Origin: Lentisphaerae bacterium GWF2_50_93
GTDB taxonomy: Bacteria > Verrucomicrobiota > Lentisphaeria > Victivallales > GWF2-50-93
NCBI GenBank assembly: GCA_001804815.1
Contig: MHBI01000099.1
Span: 124,001 to 188,000 of the forward strand
Direction: 5' to 3'
DNA length: 64,000 nucleotides
The notes beneath the pieces were generated by a model. The model did no database searches, was not told the DNA's origin, and saw only the letters and a list, made by a program, of their open reading frames with translations. This document shows positions 1-8,253 of the stretch, in pieces. Both the position numbers and the translations under genes were made by a program. The first letter of the stretch is position 1. The number at the start of each line of letters is the position of its first letter.

Positions 1-1
1 A

Positions 2-319
2 CTGCACTCGAAATGGATCGGGCAGGATTTCAAATGCATCAGGGTGACCGGCGGCGCCTCGAAGAGCCAGGGCATATGCCAGATAATCGCGGACGTGTTC
101 CAGGCGAAGGTTGAGAAGATATCAGTCGCGGATTCCGCCGCCCTGGGAGCCGCCGTGCGAGTTGCGCAGTCGGTCTTCTTCGGCAGGATGACGGAATATT
201 ATGCGAAGTTCGCAGCCGCAACGGAAACAATAGAGCCCGACAAGTCGACTGCCGCCACCTATGAGAAAATGCTTGCGAAATTCGCAGAATTCGAAAAGAC
301 GCAGGTTGGAAAGCTGTAG
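2..319 (+). CDS. FGGY-family sugar kinase (xylulokinase-like), C-terminal fragment
   Basis: This is the 3' end of a gene that begins before the window; frame 2 is open from the first base to TAG at 317-319, giving about 105 residues. The visible part carries the FGGY kinase C-terminal signature: a glycine-rich turn (RVTGGASKSQ) followed by a helix, the 'ADVFQAKVEKISVADSAALGAA' region split around its Ala/Gly-rich ATP-site helix, and a charged C-terminal tail. Family members phosphorylate a sugar such as xylulose in the cytoplasm with ATP. Substrate specificity sits in the missing N-terminal half, so xylulokinase is only the nearest guess. A GTG at 44 is internal and is not a start. Confidence 0.8.
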   Translation: MHSKWIGQDFKCIRVTGGASKSQGICQIIADVFQAKVEKISVADSAALGAAVRVAQSVFFGRMTEYYAKFAAATETIEPDKSTAATYEKMLAKFAEFEKTQVGKL

Positions 320-354
320 TGTAGCAACTCGTTTTCGAGGGTTCTCTTAAAGTA

Positions 355-376
355 GGGACGGGCTTTAGCCTGTCCC
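355..376. repeat. Intergenic 9-bp hairpin (REP-like)
   Basis: Arms at 355-363 and 368-376 pair over nine positions with one G-U pair around a TTTA loop. No T-run follows, so it does not look like an intrinsic terminator for the kinase gene. Its core resembles the hairpin at 57012-57031, which suggests a dispersed short repeat. Confidence 0.5.
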
Positions 377-385
377 ACTCTTGGG

Positions 386-442
386 AATTAAGATGGTACA
401 TGCTAAAGCACGTACCTACCTAGAGTGCAAACATGCGCTACT
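386..442. repeat. Dispersed repeat copy A (AATTAAGA plus small hairpin)
   Basis: AATTAAGA at 386-393 is followed by a 5-bp stem (GTGCA 425-429, TGCGC 434-438) with loop AACA. The same arrangement occurs at 13732 and 31137. Stem bases differ between copies while pairing is kept. This copy lies in the leader region of the AsmA/YdbH-like gene. Confidence 0.5.
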
Positions 443-499
443 GCCAAGGTTTCAATGCGGTTTTTACAGGTTTCATATAAAAATCAAACTGGACGTGCA

Positions 500-3121
500 A
501 TGGCGGAGAAAAAGAAAAAATCCTTTTTCAGGAAACTGCTTCTCCCTGCGGCAATCATCCTGCTGCTTCTGATTTTCCTGAGGATCTACATTCCATTCTA
601 CATAGAGAACAATCTCTGCGAGAAGATAAGGCAGAGCCTGAAGGTCGGGGATGTCAGCTGCAAGGTCCGCAGTTTCGGATTCAGCCATCTTGACATTTCA
701 GATGTGTCGGTGGGTGAAGGAAAGACTCCCTTCCTAACAGTTGATTCAATCAGGATCGACTACCCAGTCCTCGGTATTTTCCGTCGCGGCGTCAGTATGT
801 CCGGACTCAACTTCAATGCTGGATACCGAGAAGGGAAATTATACATTCCTGGGCTGAGGCTGGATGACTTGATGGGAGGAAAGTCTGATGGAGGGAAGCC
901 ATCCAAGAATGCAATACCCGGATTAATCAGTTCGCTTATGATCAGGAACTCCTCCGTCAACTTCAATCTTGGCGACAAGACCCACATAATTCCGTTTGAG
1001 CTGCTTGCGCATTCAACCGAGAATGGCGAATACGAACTCAACATCAACCTTTATCCGAGGGGTGAACCGATCTTCATCACCAGCAGTTTGGATTCAGCTT
1101 TGAAAAAGGTGTCCGGCGGTTTGAAGACCAAGAATTTGGATCTTGCCCGCTTCCAAGACATTACCGACAAGGTGAAGGGGCTTAAGATATCGGCGGTTGC
1201 CGACATTGATTCAGACTTTGACATTTCCGGCGATGCCAGTCTCCAGATAAGGCTTTCCGATCTTGATATGCAGTACAAGGGGCTGAGGATCACGAACTCC
1301 ACCGACGATGACGGAAAGCCTGAGCCGTTCATAATGCAGGTGTCAAAGAAAGGCAATTCAATACCATTCACATTCAATGCATTCAGGATGCAGGCTCCTT
1401 TTCCGGTGGATTTCAGCATGGACGCGCCGGGCGGGGAATTGAAGATCTCAAAGGATGGCGTGACCGTCGCCACCGAAATAAAGGTCAAGATTGACAAGGC
1501 CCAGTTCAACGGCAGGTTCAAGGCGACCGGGTTCCAGCTTGCCGAATCGGAAATGATGACGCTCCTTTTTGATGCCGGTATCGACAGGAAATTATCCTGG
1601 CATTTCAATTTCAGCGCGCTCCATGACAGGAATGAGAGCGTTGAACTTGAAGGCGCGGACCGGTCTATCACATGCAATCCCGAGTTGATGTCTCTTTCAG
1701 GCGATGGAGACGATCATTCGGCGACAGTGAACTATGTGTTCAAGGTCTCGGGGACGGAATTGAGGAAGAAAGACGGAATGTCTGTAATCCTGCCGTCCAT
1801 GGAATTTTCAGGGGTTGTGAAAGCTGATGTCCCAGCGTCGCCGCTGCTGGAAAGCAGTTCGAAGCTGGTGCTTGAAAATATTTCCGCAGGCCCTGCGAAA
1901 TGCGACAAGATGGAAATTGTGTTGCCATTCCAGTGGCCTTTTGTACTGGATGCCCCAAAGATTGGGGAGTCAAATGCAGGTGCTGTCACTACGAGCCAGC
2001 TCTCTTCCGGGAACAACAAACTTGGCACATTTGAAGCGGTTTTGAAACAGTCCGGCGACTTGTCATGGAAGATTGACGGGGCCTTCCAGACTGTCATTGA
2101 CAATCTCAAGGTCAAGGTCGACGGGGATTTCGGCATGAAGGAGCCGAAGGGGATATGCTGCGACATCGGTTTTGAGACGCTGGAATCCGTTGGCAGCAAG
2201 GCGATGAATTTCGGGAAGGTCAATCCGGCATTTTCAGGCATTTCGCTTGATGGGAATTTCAAGACGAAAGGCAATGTCGTATTTGAAGGCGGGATATTGA
2301 GGACCAATGCTGATATCACCATGAAGGATTCCGTGCTTGACGCCCCTTCAAGGAATTTAAAGGTTGAGGGGCTTCAGCTGAAGCTTTCGTTCCAGGATCT
2401 TGTGCTTCTTAAAAGCCTTCCCAAGCAGAACTTGAAGTTTTCCAGGCTGACGGCGGGAAACATCCAGATGGAAACAGGGAGGATCGATTTCCAGATCGAG
2501 TCTCCCGCGAAATATTTCATCGAGAGAAGCAGCTTCTCATGGTGCGGAGGACATGTCTACGCCCCAGCAATGCGGGTTGTCCCCGGGGAGGATATGCGGT
2601 TCATCCTCTATTGCGACAGGTTGAATCTTTCATCGTTCCTGCAGCAGATGAATATCGCCGAGGCTTCGGGGGACGGGACCGTCAACGGAAGAATACCCAT
2701 CACATTGGGGAAGGGGAAGCTGAAGATACGGGACGGATTCCTTTATTCCACTCCGGGAGTGGGGGGCGTCATAAATTTCTCGAAGTCCGACGTGCTCCAG
2801 GTGGCGATGTCGGCCCAGGACGGTGTCTCAATTACAAGTTTCCTGATGGACGTATTGAAGAACTTCAAGTACGACTGGGCGAAGATTTCCTTGAACAGCG
2901 AGGCGGAGGACTTGAAGCTGCTTCTACAGATCAGCGGGATTCCTGCGGACAAGTTCGCATACAATGCATCTGATGACAGCTTCACCAAGATAGAGAAGGA
3001 CGAGGGGGATATTGTCAGGTTCCAGGGAATACAGTATGACATCAATTTCTATATTCCGTTCAACACCCTGATGGGAATGCAGAGTGATTTCAACAAAATC
3101 ATTCAAGGCGGCGGGGAGTGA
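500..3121 (+). CDS. ydbH: AsmA-like envelope protein, YdbH family
   Basis: This is a predicted inner-membrane-anchored periplasmic protein of 873 aa. I chose ATG 500 because a basic stretch (AEKKKKSFFRKLL) and one strong membrane helix (about residues 13-30) follow directly; a GTG 75 nt upstream adds an unconvincing leader. The remainder is a long series of beta-strand repeats as in AsmA/TamB-like lipid-transport bridges. Near the C-terminus (about residues 740-800) the segment GTVNGRIPITLGKGKLKI followed by 'GVGGVINF' matches the YdbH 'dicarboxylate transport' domain (PF11739). In E. coli YdbH shares phospholipid transport to the outer membrane with TamB and YhdP. The next two genes match its partners YnbE and YdbL, which strongly supports the assignment. 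Length is close to E. coli YdbH (about 880 aa). Confidence 0.78.
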   Translation: MAEKKKKSFFRKLLLPAAIILLLLIFLRIYIPFYIENNLCEKIRQSLKVGDVSCKVRSFGFSHLDISDVSVGEGKTPFLTVDSIRIDYPVLGIFRRGVSMSGLNFNAGYREGKLYIPGLRLDDLMGGKSDGGKPSKNAIPGLISSLMIRNSSVNFNLGDKTHIIPFELLAHSTENGEYELNINLYPRGEPIFITSSLDSALKKVSGGLKTKNLDLARFQDITDKVKGLKISAVADIDSDFDISGDASLQIRLSDLDMQYKGLRITNSTDDDGKPEPFIMQVSKKGNSIPFTFNAFRMQAPFPVDFSMDAPGGELKISKDGVTVATEIKVKIDKAQFNGRFKATGFQLAESEMMTLLFDAGIDRKLSWHFNFSALHDRNESVELEGADRSITCNPELMSLSGDGDDHSATVNYVFKVSGTELRKKDGMSVILPSMEFSGVVKADVPASPLLESSSKLVLENISAGPAKCDKMEIVLPFQWPFVLDAPKIGESNAGAVTTSQLSSGNNKLGTFEAVLKQSGDLSWKIDGAFQTVIDNLKVKVDGDFGMKEPKGICCDIGFETLESVGSKAMNFGKVNPAFSGISLDGNFKTKGNVVFEGGILRTNADITMKDSVLDAPSRNLKVEGLQLKLSFQDLVLLKSLPKQNLKFSRLTAGNIQMETGRIDFQIESPAKYFIERSSFSWCGGHVYAPAMRVVPGEDMRFILYCDRLNLSSFLQQMNIAEASGDGTVNGRIPITLGKGKLKIRDGFLYSTPGVGGVINFSKSDVLQVAMSAQDGVSITSFLMDVLKNFKYDWAKISLNSEAEDLKLLLQISGIPADKFAYNASDDSFTKIEKDEGDIVRFQGIQYDINFYIPFNTLMGMQSDFNKIIQGGGE

Positions 3122-3141
3122 GGGACGTGCCGGAGGAGGAT

Positions 3142-3302
3142 GGATTAAGTAAGCGTTGAGCTGGGTGACACAGCCTCATTTCGCGCATTAAAGTATGGCG
3201 TTTTTGATAAAAACGCCTCGTGCCGGTTTCGGCGAAACCGGCATACTTATAAGCAGATTCGAATGCTCACAGTTTATACCAGCCTAACGCTTACCGGATT
3301 AA
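3142..3302. mobile_element. 147-bp MITE-like element with 7-bp target site duplication
   Basis: The element spans 3149-3295. GTAAGCGTTGAGCTGG (3149-3164) and CCAGCCTAACGCTTAC (3279-3294) form terminal inverted repeats matching at 14 of 16 positions. The element is flanked by the direct repeat GGATTAA at 3142-3148 and 3296-3302, as expected for a transposition target duplication. Inside are two perfect hairpins, 3197-3217 (9-bp stem, loop GAT) and 3221-3243 (10-bp stem, loop GGC), closed by a further 5-bp stem (3191-3195 with 3244-3248). It has no coding capacity, so a transposase would have to act in trans. It explains the unusually wide gap inside the ydbH-ynbE-ydbL cluster. Confidence 0.75.
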
Positions 3303-3446
3303 TGGGACATCAGTGATTTGGAAAATTGAACTTGGAGTTTCCCATGTCCCCTGTCTGCCTGATACTTTGCGATTGACACTGCGCCGGGGTTGCCGGTACT
3401 GAAATGAATGATATATTACCGTTCAAATAAACTATGGAGAGAACAT

Positions 3447-3683
3447 ATGACAAGAGTACTATTGGCATGCGCGATCGTTTCAATGGCCCTGGTCGTGGGC
3501 TGCATCCAGACGAAGCACGAGATTGAAGTCAAGCCCATACATATGACAATTGATGTGAATGTGAAAGTCCAGCAGGAGCTCCAGGAGAAGTTCAAGAAGA
3601 CCGACGAGGAGCTCAAGAGCATAAGCGACAAGGAAGCCGAGGACGCACTTGCGAAATATCTTGAGTCACAGAAAGCAAATTAA
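3447..3683 (+). CDS. ynbE: YnbE-like small lipoprotein
   Basis: This is a 78-aa lipoprotein precursor. ATG 3447 is preceded by GGAGAG at 3436-3441, and a 17-residue hydrophobic signal ends in the lipobox VVGC with the lipidated Cys at residue 19. After it comes 'HEIEVKPIHMTIDVNVKVQQ', which fits the YnbE pattern of a short lipoprotein with an 'I.I.MNVKI' strand. In E. coli YnbE is an outer-membrane lipoprotein that stacks by beta-strand addition and contacts YdbH. The C-terminal half is a charged helix. An upstream in-frame ATG at 3408 would bury the signal sequence and is rejected. The gene lies 21 nt before the ydbL-like gene and just downstream of the inserted element. Confidence 0.75.
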   Translation: MTRVLLACAIVSMALVVGCIQTKHEIEVKPIHMTIDVNVKVQQELQEKFKKTDEELKSISDKEAEDALAKYLESQKAN

Positions 3684-3704
3684 ATCATACAAGGAGGATA
3701 TTAC

Positions 3705-4064
3705 ATGAGGACATTTATTGGAAAGATGGTTTTTCTTCTGATGCTTGCAGGTTTTTTCTTCTATGCTTCCGACGGCTTCGGCATGGATGCGAAACAGAGA
3801 CTTGCCATAGTCAAGGGGCTTAAGCTCAAAGGCATCGTCGGCGAGAGCAACAAGGGCCTGCTTGAGTTCAAGACGGGCGACAAGTCCGCACAGGCGGTTG
3901 TCGACGAGGAAAACGCCGAACGCAGCAAGGTCTACGGTGACGTCGCCAAGAAAAACGGGACATCCGTCGCAGTAGTAGGCGCACAGCGTGCAGCCCAGAT
4001 CTCCAAGGATGAATCTGCCGGCGTCTGGATCCAGGACGCCGACGGCACCTGGAAGAAGAAATGA
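3705..4064 (+). CDS. ydbL: YdbL family protein (DUF1318)
   Basis: This is a 119-aa exported protein with a strong ribosome site (AAGGAGG, 3689-3695). The N-terminal hydrophobic segment (about residues 5-24) reads as a cleavable signal peptide. The mature part follows the DUF1318/YdbL pattern: a short 'GLKLKGIVGESNKGLLEF' segment, a helix with 'VVDEENAERSKVYGDVAKKN', then 'GTSVAVVGAQRAAQ' and a terminal 'GVWIQDADGTWKKK'. In E. coli YdbL is a periplasmic partner that controls YnbE multimerisation at the YdbH bridge. Its position directly after the lipoprotein gene matches the E. coli order ydbH-ynbE-ydbL. Confidence 0.85.
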   Translation: MRTFIGKMVFLLMLAGFFFYASDGFGMDAKQRLAIVKGLKLKGIVGESNKGLLEFKTGDKSAQAVVDEENAERSKVYGDVAKKNGTSVAVVGAQRAAQISKDESAGVWIQDADGTWKKK

Positions 4065-4310
4065 GCTGATTTCAAGACTCATGGCCGTCTGTTGCGGAAA
4101 TATGCCAGTTGGAGTTCGCAATCCCGGGCGCTTTCGGCCCCGTGACAGCGCGCGCCAGCTTTAGCAATCAGGCTCGGATGGGGTAATCCCGTAATTCCCT
4201 GAAAAAGCGGCCCGGCAAGGAATTTGCTTCGATTTGGGCTCAGGGGAATTTTCGTGTTTTATGGGCGGTTGGCCAGCTATGCTCAATTGAACATGGGGGA
4301 GTTTTTTAGG

Positions 4311-6995
4311 ATGAGTTCGCAGGAAAACAATGGGGACAAGACAGGAATAAGCACCAGGGAAGGCATCATCCTGGCCGTCCTTCTTGGCATCGTCTTCTTC
4401 CTTCCGATCATCTTCTCCCATTTTTCCACGAAGCTGTGGAGCGAAATTTCGTGGCGCAACCCCATAGATATCGCCATGATCGAATGGTGCAGCGCGTTCC
4501 TCAATATCTTCCTCTTCCTTCTCCTGATAGAACATTACCGCCAGTCCGGAAGGAAGATCCTGATTTTCATGGGATCCGGCTTCCTTGTGATGGGAATTCT
4601 CGGATTCGTATACGCGCTGAACCGGCCGGGAACCGAGACAGCGGCCTGGCTGAAGGGAATCTCGCTCGTGGCGGGTGGTTTCTATTTCGTACTTGGCACG
4701 ACGGCCAGGAAACAGACTGGAAAGGATCTTCCCAGGGCTTTCCTCTGGATAATCATGCCCTCCATCCTTGTGGCATGCCTCTGTGCATGGATTCCTTTCG
4801 GACTCAAGCAGATCCTTCCACGAATCCTTTCGTCTTCGGGGGTGACCACAATTTTCGGGGAGCTTGTATTCTGGATTCCCGGCGCATTGTTCTTTTTCGC
4901 GGCGGTCACCTGGCTGCATGACTACCTCAAGAACAGGAGAAAGGAGGATATCATATTCACCATTGTCATCCTGGTTTACGCCCAGGTCGCGCTTACTGTA
5001 AGATACTCAAATGCATGGGGCGTACTTTGGTGGGGATGGCATATCGGACTTCTTCTGACCGGGGTCGTCACAGCCCTGTACCTTCTAATACTGTGCCTGC
5101 GGTATTCGCTTATCTGGAGGCTTCTTCTTTCAATGGGGTTCGCCTTTGGAATCACTGTGATAATATCCTCTTCCGTCATGCAGAGCTACTTCGAAAAAAA
5201 GACGAATGACGAAATCAGGAGGAGGATACTGGTCCAGCAGAGGACGCTGCTGTCGGAGTCCCATGCCCCAATTTCATTTTCCATGGAAAACCTCAAGTAC
5301 CTTCAGAGGGATTTCTTCCTTTCTCCTACGTTTGAGCATGATCCCGGGGGGACTGCCAAGCTGCTGTCGGCGAAAAACAGGAGCGACTGGTCGAGATATG
5401 TGCTTGAGACCGGATTTTACTCGAACGAGGGGATATTCATCTCCTCGGATCTTGAGGGTGAAGGCGCTGAGTTCAGGGAGAAGGCCCTGATGGAGCTGTC
5501 GAATTCGGCGTTCAAGAACATCAATGGCAGGCTCTCCTTCAGCGAATTCTACTTCGACGGCACGAAGAACAAATGGGTGGCTGCGGTGGCGCTGTCGTTC
5601 AGGGTGTCGGACACCGGGAAGTGCCTGTTCTACAATGTCGTTGACGTCACAAGGCTCAAGAACAGGAGCATATTCACAAGCACCGACAGCAAGGTCAAGA
5701 ACTACTGCGGCAGGATCATATTCTGCTGGAGGACCGGAAAGTTCGTGGACTGCAACCTGCCGAAATCCTATGTGGAGAAGTTCGACAACAGGATTCCGCA
5801 GGACGAACTCCCTCTCTCGAAGAAACTGGCATCCCTCTTTCCCGATACGGTCAACTCCAAGGGGAGGATAATGCAGATCTCATATGCCGGATACGATTTC
5901 CTTGTATTCTCCAACATCATTCCCGTTGCAGACTGGATAGTGCTTGACGTTATCGACGAGGATGGCATGCCGTATATGAGCGCCAGCCACTCCAGCTATG
6001 TCTTTGAGGCCACTGGAATGATAGTGCTTCTTATTGGATTCATAGTCCTTCTCCTTCTTCTCAACTACCAGCTTGCCAGGCCGCTCAGGCAGATTGTAAA
6101 AGCCACGGAAAAGCTTGAGGCCGGTGATTTCTCCGCAAGGATAAGGTCGGATGAGTCGAATGAACTTGGGATAGTGTCGGATTCCTTCGACAGCATGGTC
6201 GAAAAACTCCAGAAGAACTACGTTGAGCTCCAGGAGACGATTGCCGAGAGGACGAAGGCGCTGCAGGAGGCGAAAAACGCCAACCAGGCGAGGACTTCGT
6301 TCTTTACAAACATCAGCCACGAACTAAGGACGCCGCTGCATGGCATATTGAGCTTTTCAAGACTTGGCCAGGAGCCCGGACGGGTCATGGACGGCAAGAA
6401 GATCCTTGAATATTTCGAGTGTATAAACGGCAGCGCCCAGAGGCTTTTGAAGATGATCAACGAGCTCCTTGATTTCGCCAAGCTTGAATCGGGCCATATG
6501 GAGTTCATCTTCACTGAAACCAGCATCTTCATGATAACCCTGCAGATATACGACGAGCTGAAGGCGAACTTCGAGGAGAAGAAGGTCCGGTTCATATGTC
6601 CGAAGCCCGAGGTCGACACCAATGCATGCATTGACAGGGAGAAGATCGCCATGGTTATGAGGAACCTGATCGGCAATGCGTTGAAGTTCACCGAACCCGG
6701 CTCGGAGCTCAGGGCGGGCTTCAAAATCGAAGATGGAAAGCTATACGTCACCGTGTCCGACTGCGGCCCCGGGATCCCTGCGGATGACCTTGATATCATA
6801 TTCGACAGATTCTTCCAGTCGGATGTCGCAAAGATGAAGGGCGGAACCGGACTTGGACTTTCTATCAGCAAAGAAATAATAAAGCGACATAATGGCACAA
6901 TTTATGCTTCAAACAACAGGGAAAAAGGGGCTTCTTTTACGTTTTTTGTGCCGGTTTTAAGAAAGCCGGATACTAAAAGCTTCATAAAAGTTTGA
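4311..6995 (+). CDS. Membrane sensor histidine kinase with HAMP domain
   Basis: This is a two-component kinase of 894 aa. The start at ATG 4311 is supported by GGGGAG at 4295-4300; no good ribosome site precedes the earlier in-frame starts. The first 300 residues contain about eight membrane helices, followed by a periplasmic-type sensor segment, another membrane helix (about residues 565-585), a HAMP linker (ARPLRQIVKATEKLEAGDFS) and a coiled coil. The HisKA box NISHELRTPLHG places the phosphorylated His near residue 669. The HATPase domain has intact N (NLIGNALKF), G1 (DCGPGIP) and G2 (GGTGLGLS) boxes. The stop overlaps the start of the receiver-kinase gene, so the two are probably translationally coupled and form one relay. 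The signal is unknown. Confidence 0.9.
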   Translation: MSSQENNGDKTGISTREGIILAVLLGIVFFLPIIFSHFSTKLWSEISWRNPIDIAMIEWCSAFLNIFLFLLLIEHYRQSGRKILIFMGSGFLVMGILGFVYALNRPGTETAAWLKGISLVAGGFYFVLGTTARKQTGKDLPRAFLWIIMPSILVACLCAWIPFGLKQILPRILSSSGVTTIFGELVFWIPGALFFFAAVTWLHDYLKNRRKEDIIFTIVILVYAQVALTVRYSNAWGVLWWGWHIGLLLTGVVTALYLLILCLRYSLIWRLLLSMGFAFGITVIISSSVMQSYFEKKTNDEIRRRILVQQRTLLSESHAPISFSMENLKYLQRDFFLSPTFEHDPGGTAKLLSAKNRSDWSRYVLETGFYSNEGIFISSDLEGEGAEFREKALMELSNSAFKNINGRLSFSEFYFDGTKNKWVAAVALSFRVSDTGKCLFYNVVDVTRLKNRSIFTSTDSKVKNYCGRIIFCWRTGKFVDCNLPKSYVEKFDNRIPQDELPLSKKLASLFPDTVNSKGRIMQISYAGYDFLVFSNIIPVADWIVLDVIDEDGMPYMSASHSSYVFEATGMIVLLIGFIVLLLLLNYQLARPLRQIVKATEKLEAGDFSARIRSDESNELGIVSDSFDSMVEKLQKNYVELQETIAERTKALQEAKNANQARTSFFTNISHELRTPLHGILSFSRLGQEPGRVMDGKKILEYFECINGSAQRLLKMINELLDFAKLESGHMEFIFTETSIFMITLQIYDELKANFEEKKVRFICPKPEVDTNACIDREKIAMVMRNLIGNALKFTEPGSELRAGFKIEDGKLYVTVSDCGPGIPADDLDIIFDRFFQSDVAKMKGGTGLGLSISKEIIKRHNGTIYASNNREKGASFTFFVPVLRKPDTKSFIKV

Positions 6996-8083
6996 TGATG
7001 ACAGCTAAAAAAAACAGAATACTGATCGTCGATGATGATCCGACAAACATCCTGATCCTGGAGGAAATCCTGAACAGGCAGTTTGAGATCCGGTCTGTCC
7101 TGGACTGCCTGGAATCGGTTGCGGCGGCAATTGATTTCAAGCCGGACATAATACTGCTCGACATAATGATGCCCGGGCAGGACGGATATGAGATCTGCAG
7201 GAAGCTGAGGGATCAGGAGGAGCTGGCTTTCACAAAGATAATACTCCTCTCGGCCAAGTCCATGCTGAACGACAGGCTCAAGGGGTATCAGGCCGGCGCC
7301 GACGACTTCATCATAAAGCCCTTCGATTCCGAGGAGCTGCTCGCCAAAGTCAGGGTCTTCATCAGGCTCAAGTCGGTCCAGGAGATCGACCGGATGAAGG
7401 ATGATCTCATAAATCTGTTCTCGCATGAGACGAGGACTCCCCTGAACGCAATTGTCGGCTTCGGCAAGATATTGAACGCAAGCGAAAAGCTCGGTGATCA
7501 TGAGAAGGAATGCGTCGACCATATCGTCAGTTCAGGGATGATCCTCCTGGAGCTTGTGAATAAGACCATCCTTCTTTCCAACCTGAGGAACGGTTCCAGG
7601 GCCGTCATTGAGAAGAAAACATCCTTCGAGACGATAGTCGAGAAGGCTGTCGCAGCCGTGGAGGAGAAGTCCAGGTTGAAGAACATCATACTCCTCAAGG
7701 ACTGCAAGCAGGGGACCGCGCCTTTCAAGGCCGACGAGGATCTCATGGTGACAGCTCTCTGCTTCGTGCTGGAGAACGCCGTAAAATATTCGCCATATCT
7801 CGGAACCGTGGAAGTCAATGTCAGGAAAACCAAGGACGGTATCGCCTGCGATGTCAAGGACAATGGAAAAGGGCTTGCAGACGTCCGGAACCCGGAGAAG
7901 TTCTTCAGCGAATTCTATGTCGAGGATGTCGAGCACCATGGCAGAGGGCACGGCCTGAGCCTTGTAATCGTCAAGCACATAGTCCTTCTTCACAATGGTT
8001 CGGTCTCCGCTGCGAACAACAAGGGCGAACCCGGATGCACCTTCACCATAGAGATACCGTCCTGTCTTTTCATGGGAAATTAA
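6995..8083 (+). CDS. Response regulator-histidine kinase hybrid (REC-HisKA-HATPase)
   Basis: This is a soluble 362-aa hybrid. An N-terminal receiver domain carries the acidic pocket IVDDDPTN, the phospho-acceptor Asp56 (LLDIMMP) and Lys108 (IKPF). A HisKA segment follows with FSHETRTPLNAIVG (His about 144), then a HATPase domain with ENAVKYSP, DNGKG and GHGLSL boxes. ATG 6995 shares its first base with the TGA of the upstream kinase; TTG 6992 and ATG 6998 are alternatives. No DNA-binding domain is present, so output must go through phosphotransfer or protein contact. The membrane kinase upstream is the likely phosphate donor. Confidence 0.88.
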   Translation: MMTAKKNRILIVDDDPTNILILEEILNRQFEIRSVLDCLESVAAAIDFKPDIILLDIMMPGQDGYEICRKLRDQEELAFTKIILLSAKSMLNDRLKGYQAGADDFIIKPFDSEELLAKVRVFIRLKSVQEIDRMKDDLINLFSHETRTPLNAIVGFGKILNASEKLGDHEKECVDHIVSSGMILLELVNKTILLSNLRNGSRAVIEKKTSFETIVEKAVAAVEEKSRLKNIILLKDCKQGTAPFKADEDLMVTALCFVLENAVKYSPYLGTVEVNVRKTKDGIACDVKDNGKGLADVRNPEKFFSEFYVEDVEHHGRGHGLSLVIVKHIVLLHNGSVSAANNKGEPGCTFTIEIPSCLFMGN

Positions 8084-8149
8084 CAGAATAATCCTATCTT
8101 CATTGATTTTTTGGAAACATGATATAAATTCTGAGCCTGCTTTTAAAGT

Positions 8150-8226
8150 GGGCATATAGCTCAGTTGGTTAGAGCGCCACGTTGACATCGTGGAGGTCGT
8201 TGGTTCGAGTCCAATTGTGCCCACCA
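8150..8226 (+). tRNA. tRNA-Val (GAC)
   Basis: A complete cloverleaf is visible. The acceptor stem pairs 8150-8156 with 8216-8222 (one T-G pair), the anticodon stem CCACG/CGTGG encloses loop TTGACAT with anticodon GAC, the T-loop is TTCGAGT, the discriminator is A8223 and CCA is encoded at 8224-8226. It borders the restriction-modification remnant and is a plausible old integration target, although no repeated 3' tRNA end was found downstream. Confidence 0.95.
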
Positions 8227-8231
8227 TTCTT

Positions 8232-8253
8232 AACCCCTGATAATCAAGGGGTT
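8232..8253 (+). terminator. Possible hairpin after tRNA-Val
   Basis: AACCCCT (8232-8238) pairs perfectly with AGGGGTT (8247-8253) around an 8-nt loop, starting 6 nt after the tRNA CCA end. No T-run follows, so intrinsic termination is uncertain. Confidence 0.4.

Noticed and set aside
340..353. GGTTCTCTTAA shared with about 23978 as a possible transposon end
   Set aside because: An 11-nt match without paired ends or target duplication is too short to call.
1051..1677. Long minus-strand open frames within the YdbH-like and kinase genes
   Set aside because: They mirror the codon pattern of the + strand genes and show no domain features or ribosome sites.
3373..3402. Promoter for the ynbE-like gene (TTGACA at 3373)
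   Set aside because: The -35 is perfect, but no acceptable -10 lies 16-18 nt away, and TATATT further on is at the wrong distance.
4065..4310. Possible riboswitch before the sensor kinase
   Set aside because: The 246-base gap is GC-rich and has short palindromes, but I could not fit cyclic-di-GMP, SAM or preQ1 riboswitch consensus elements.
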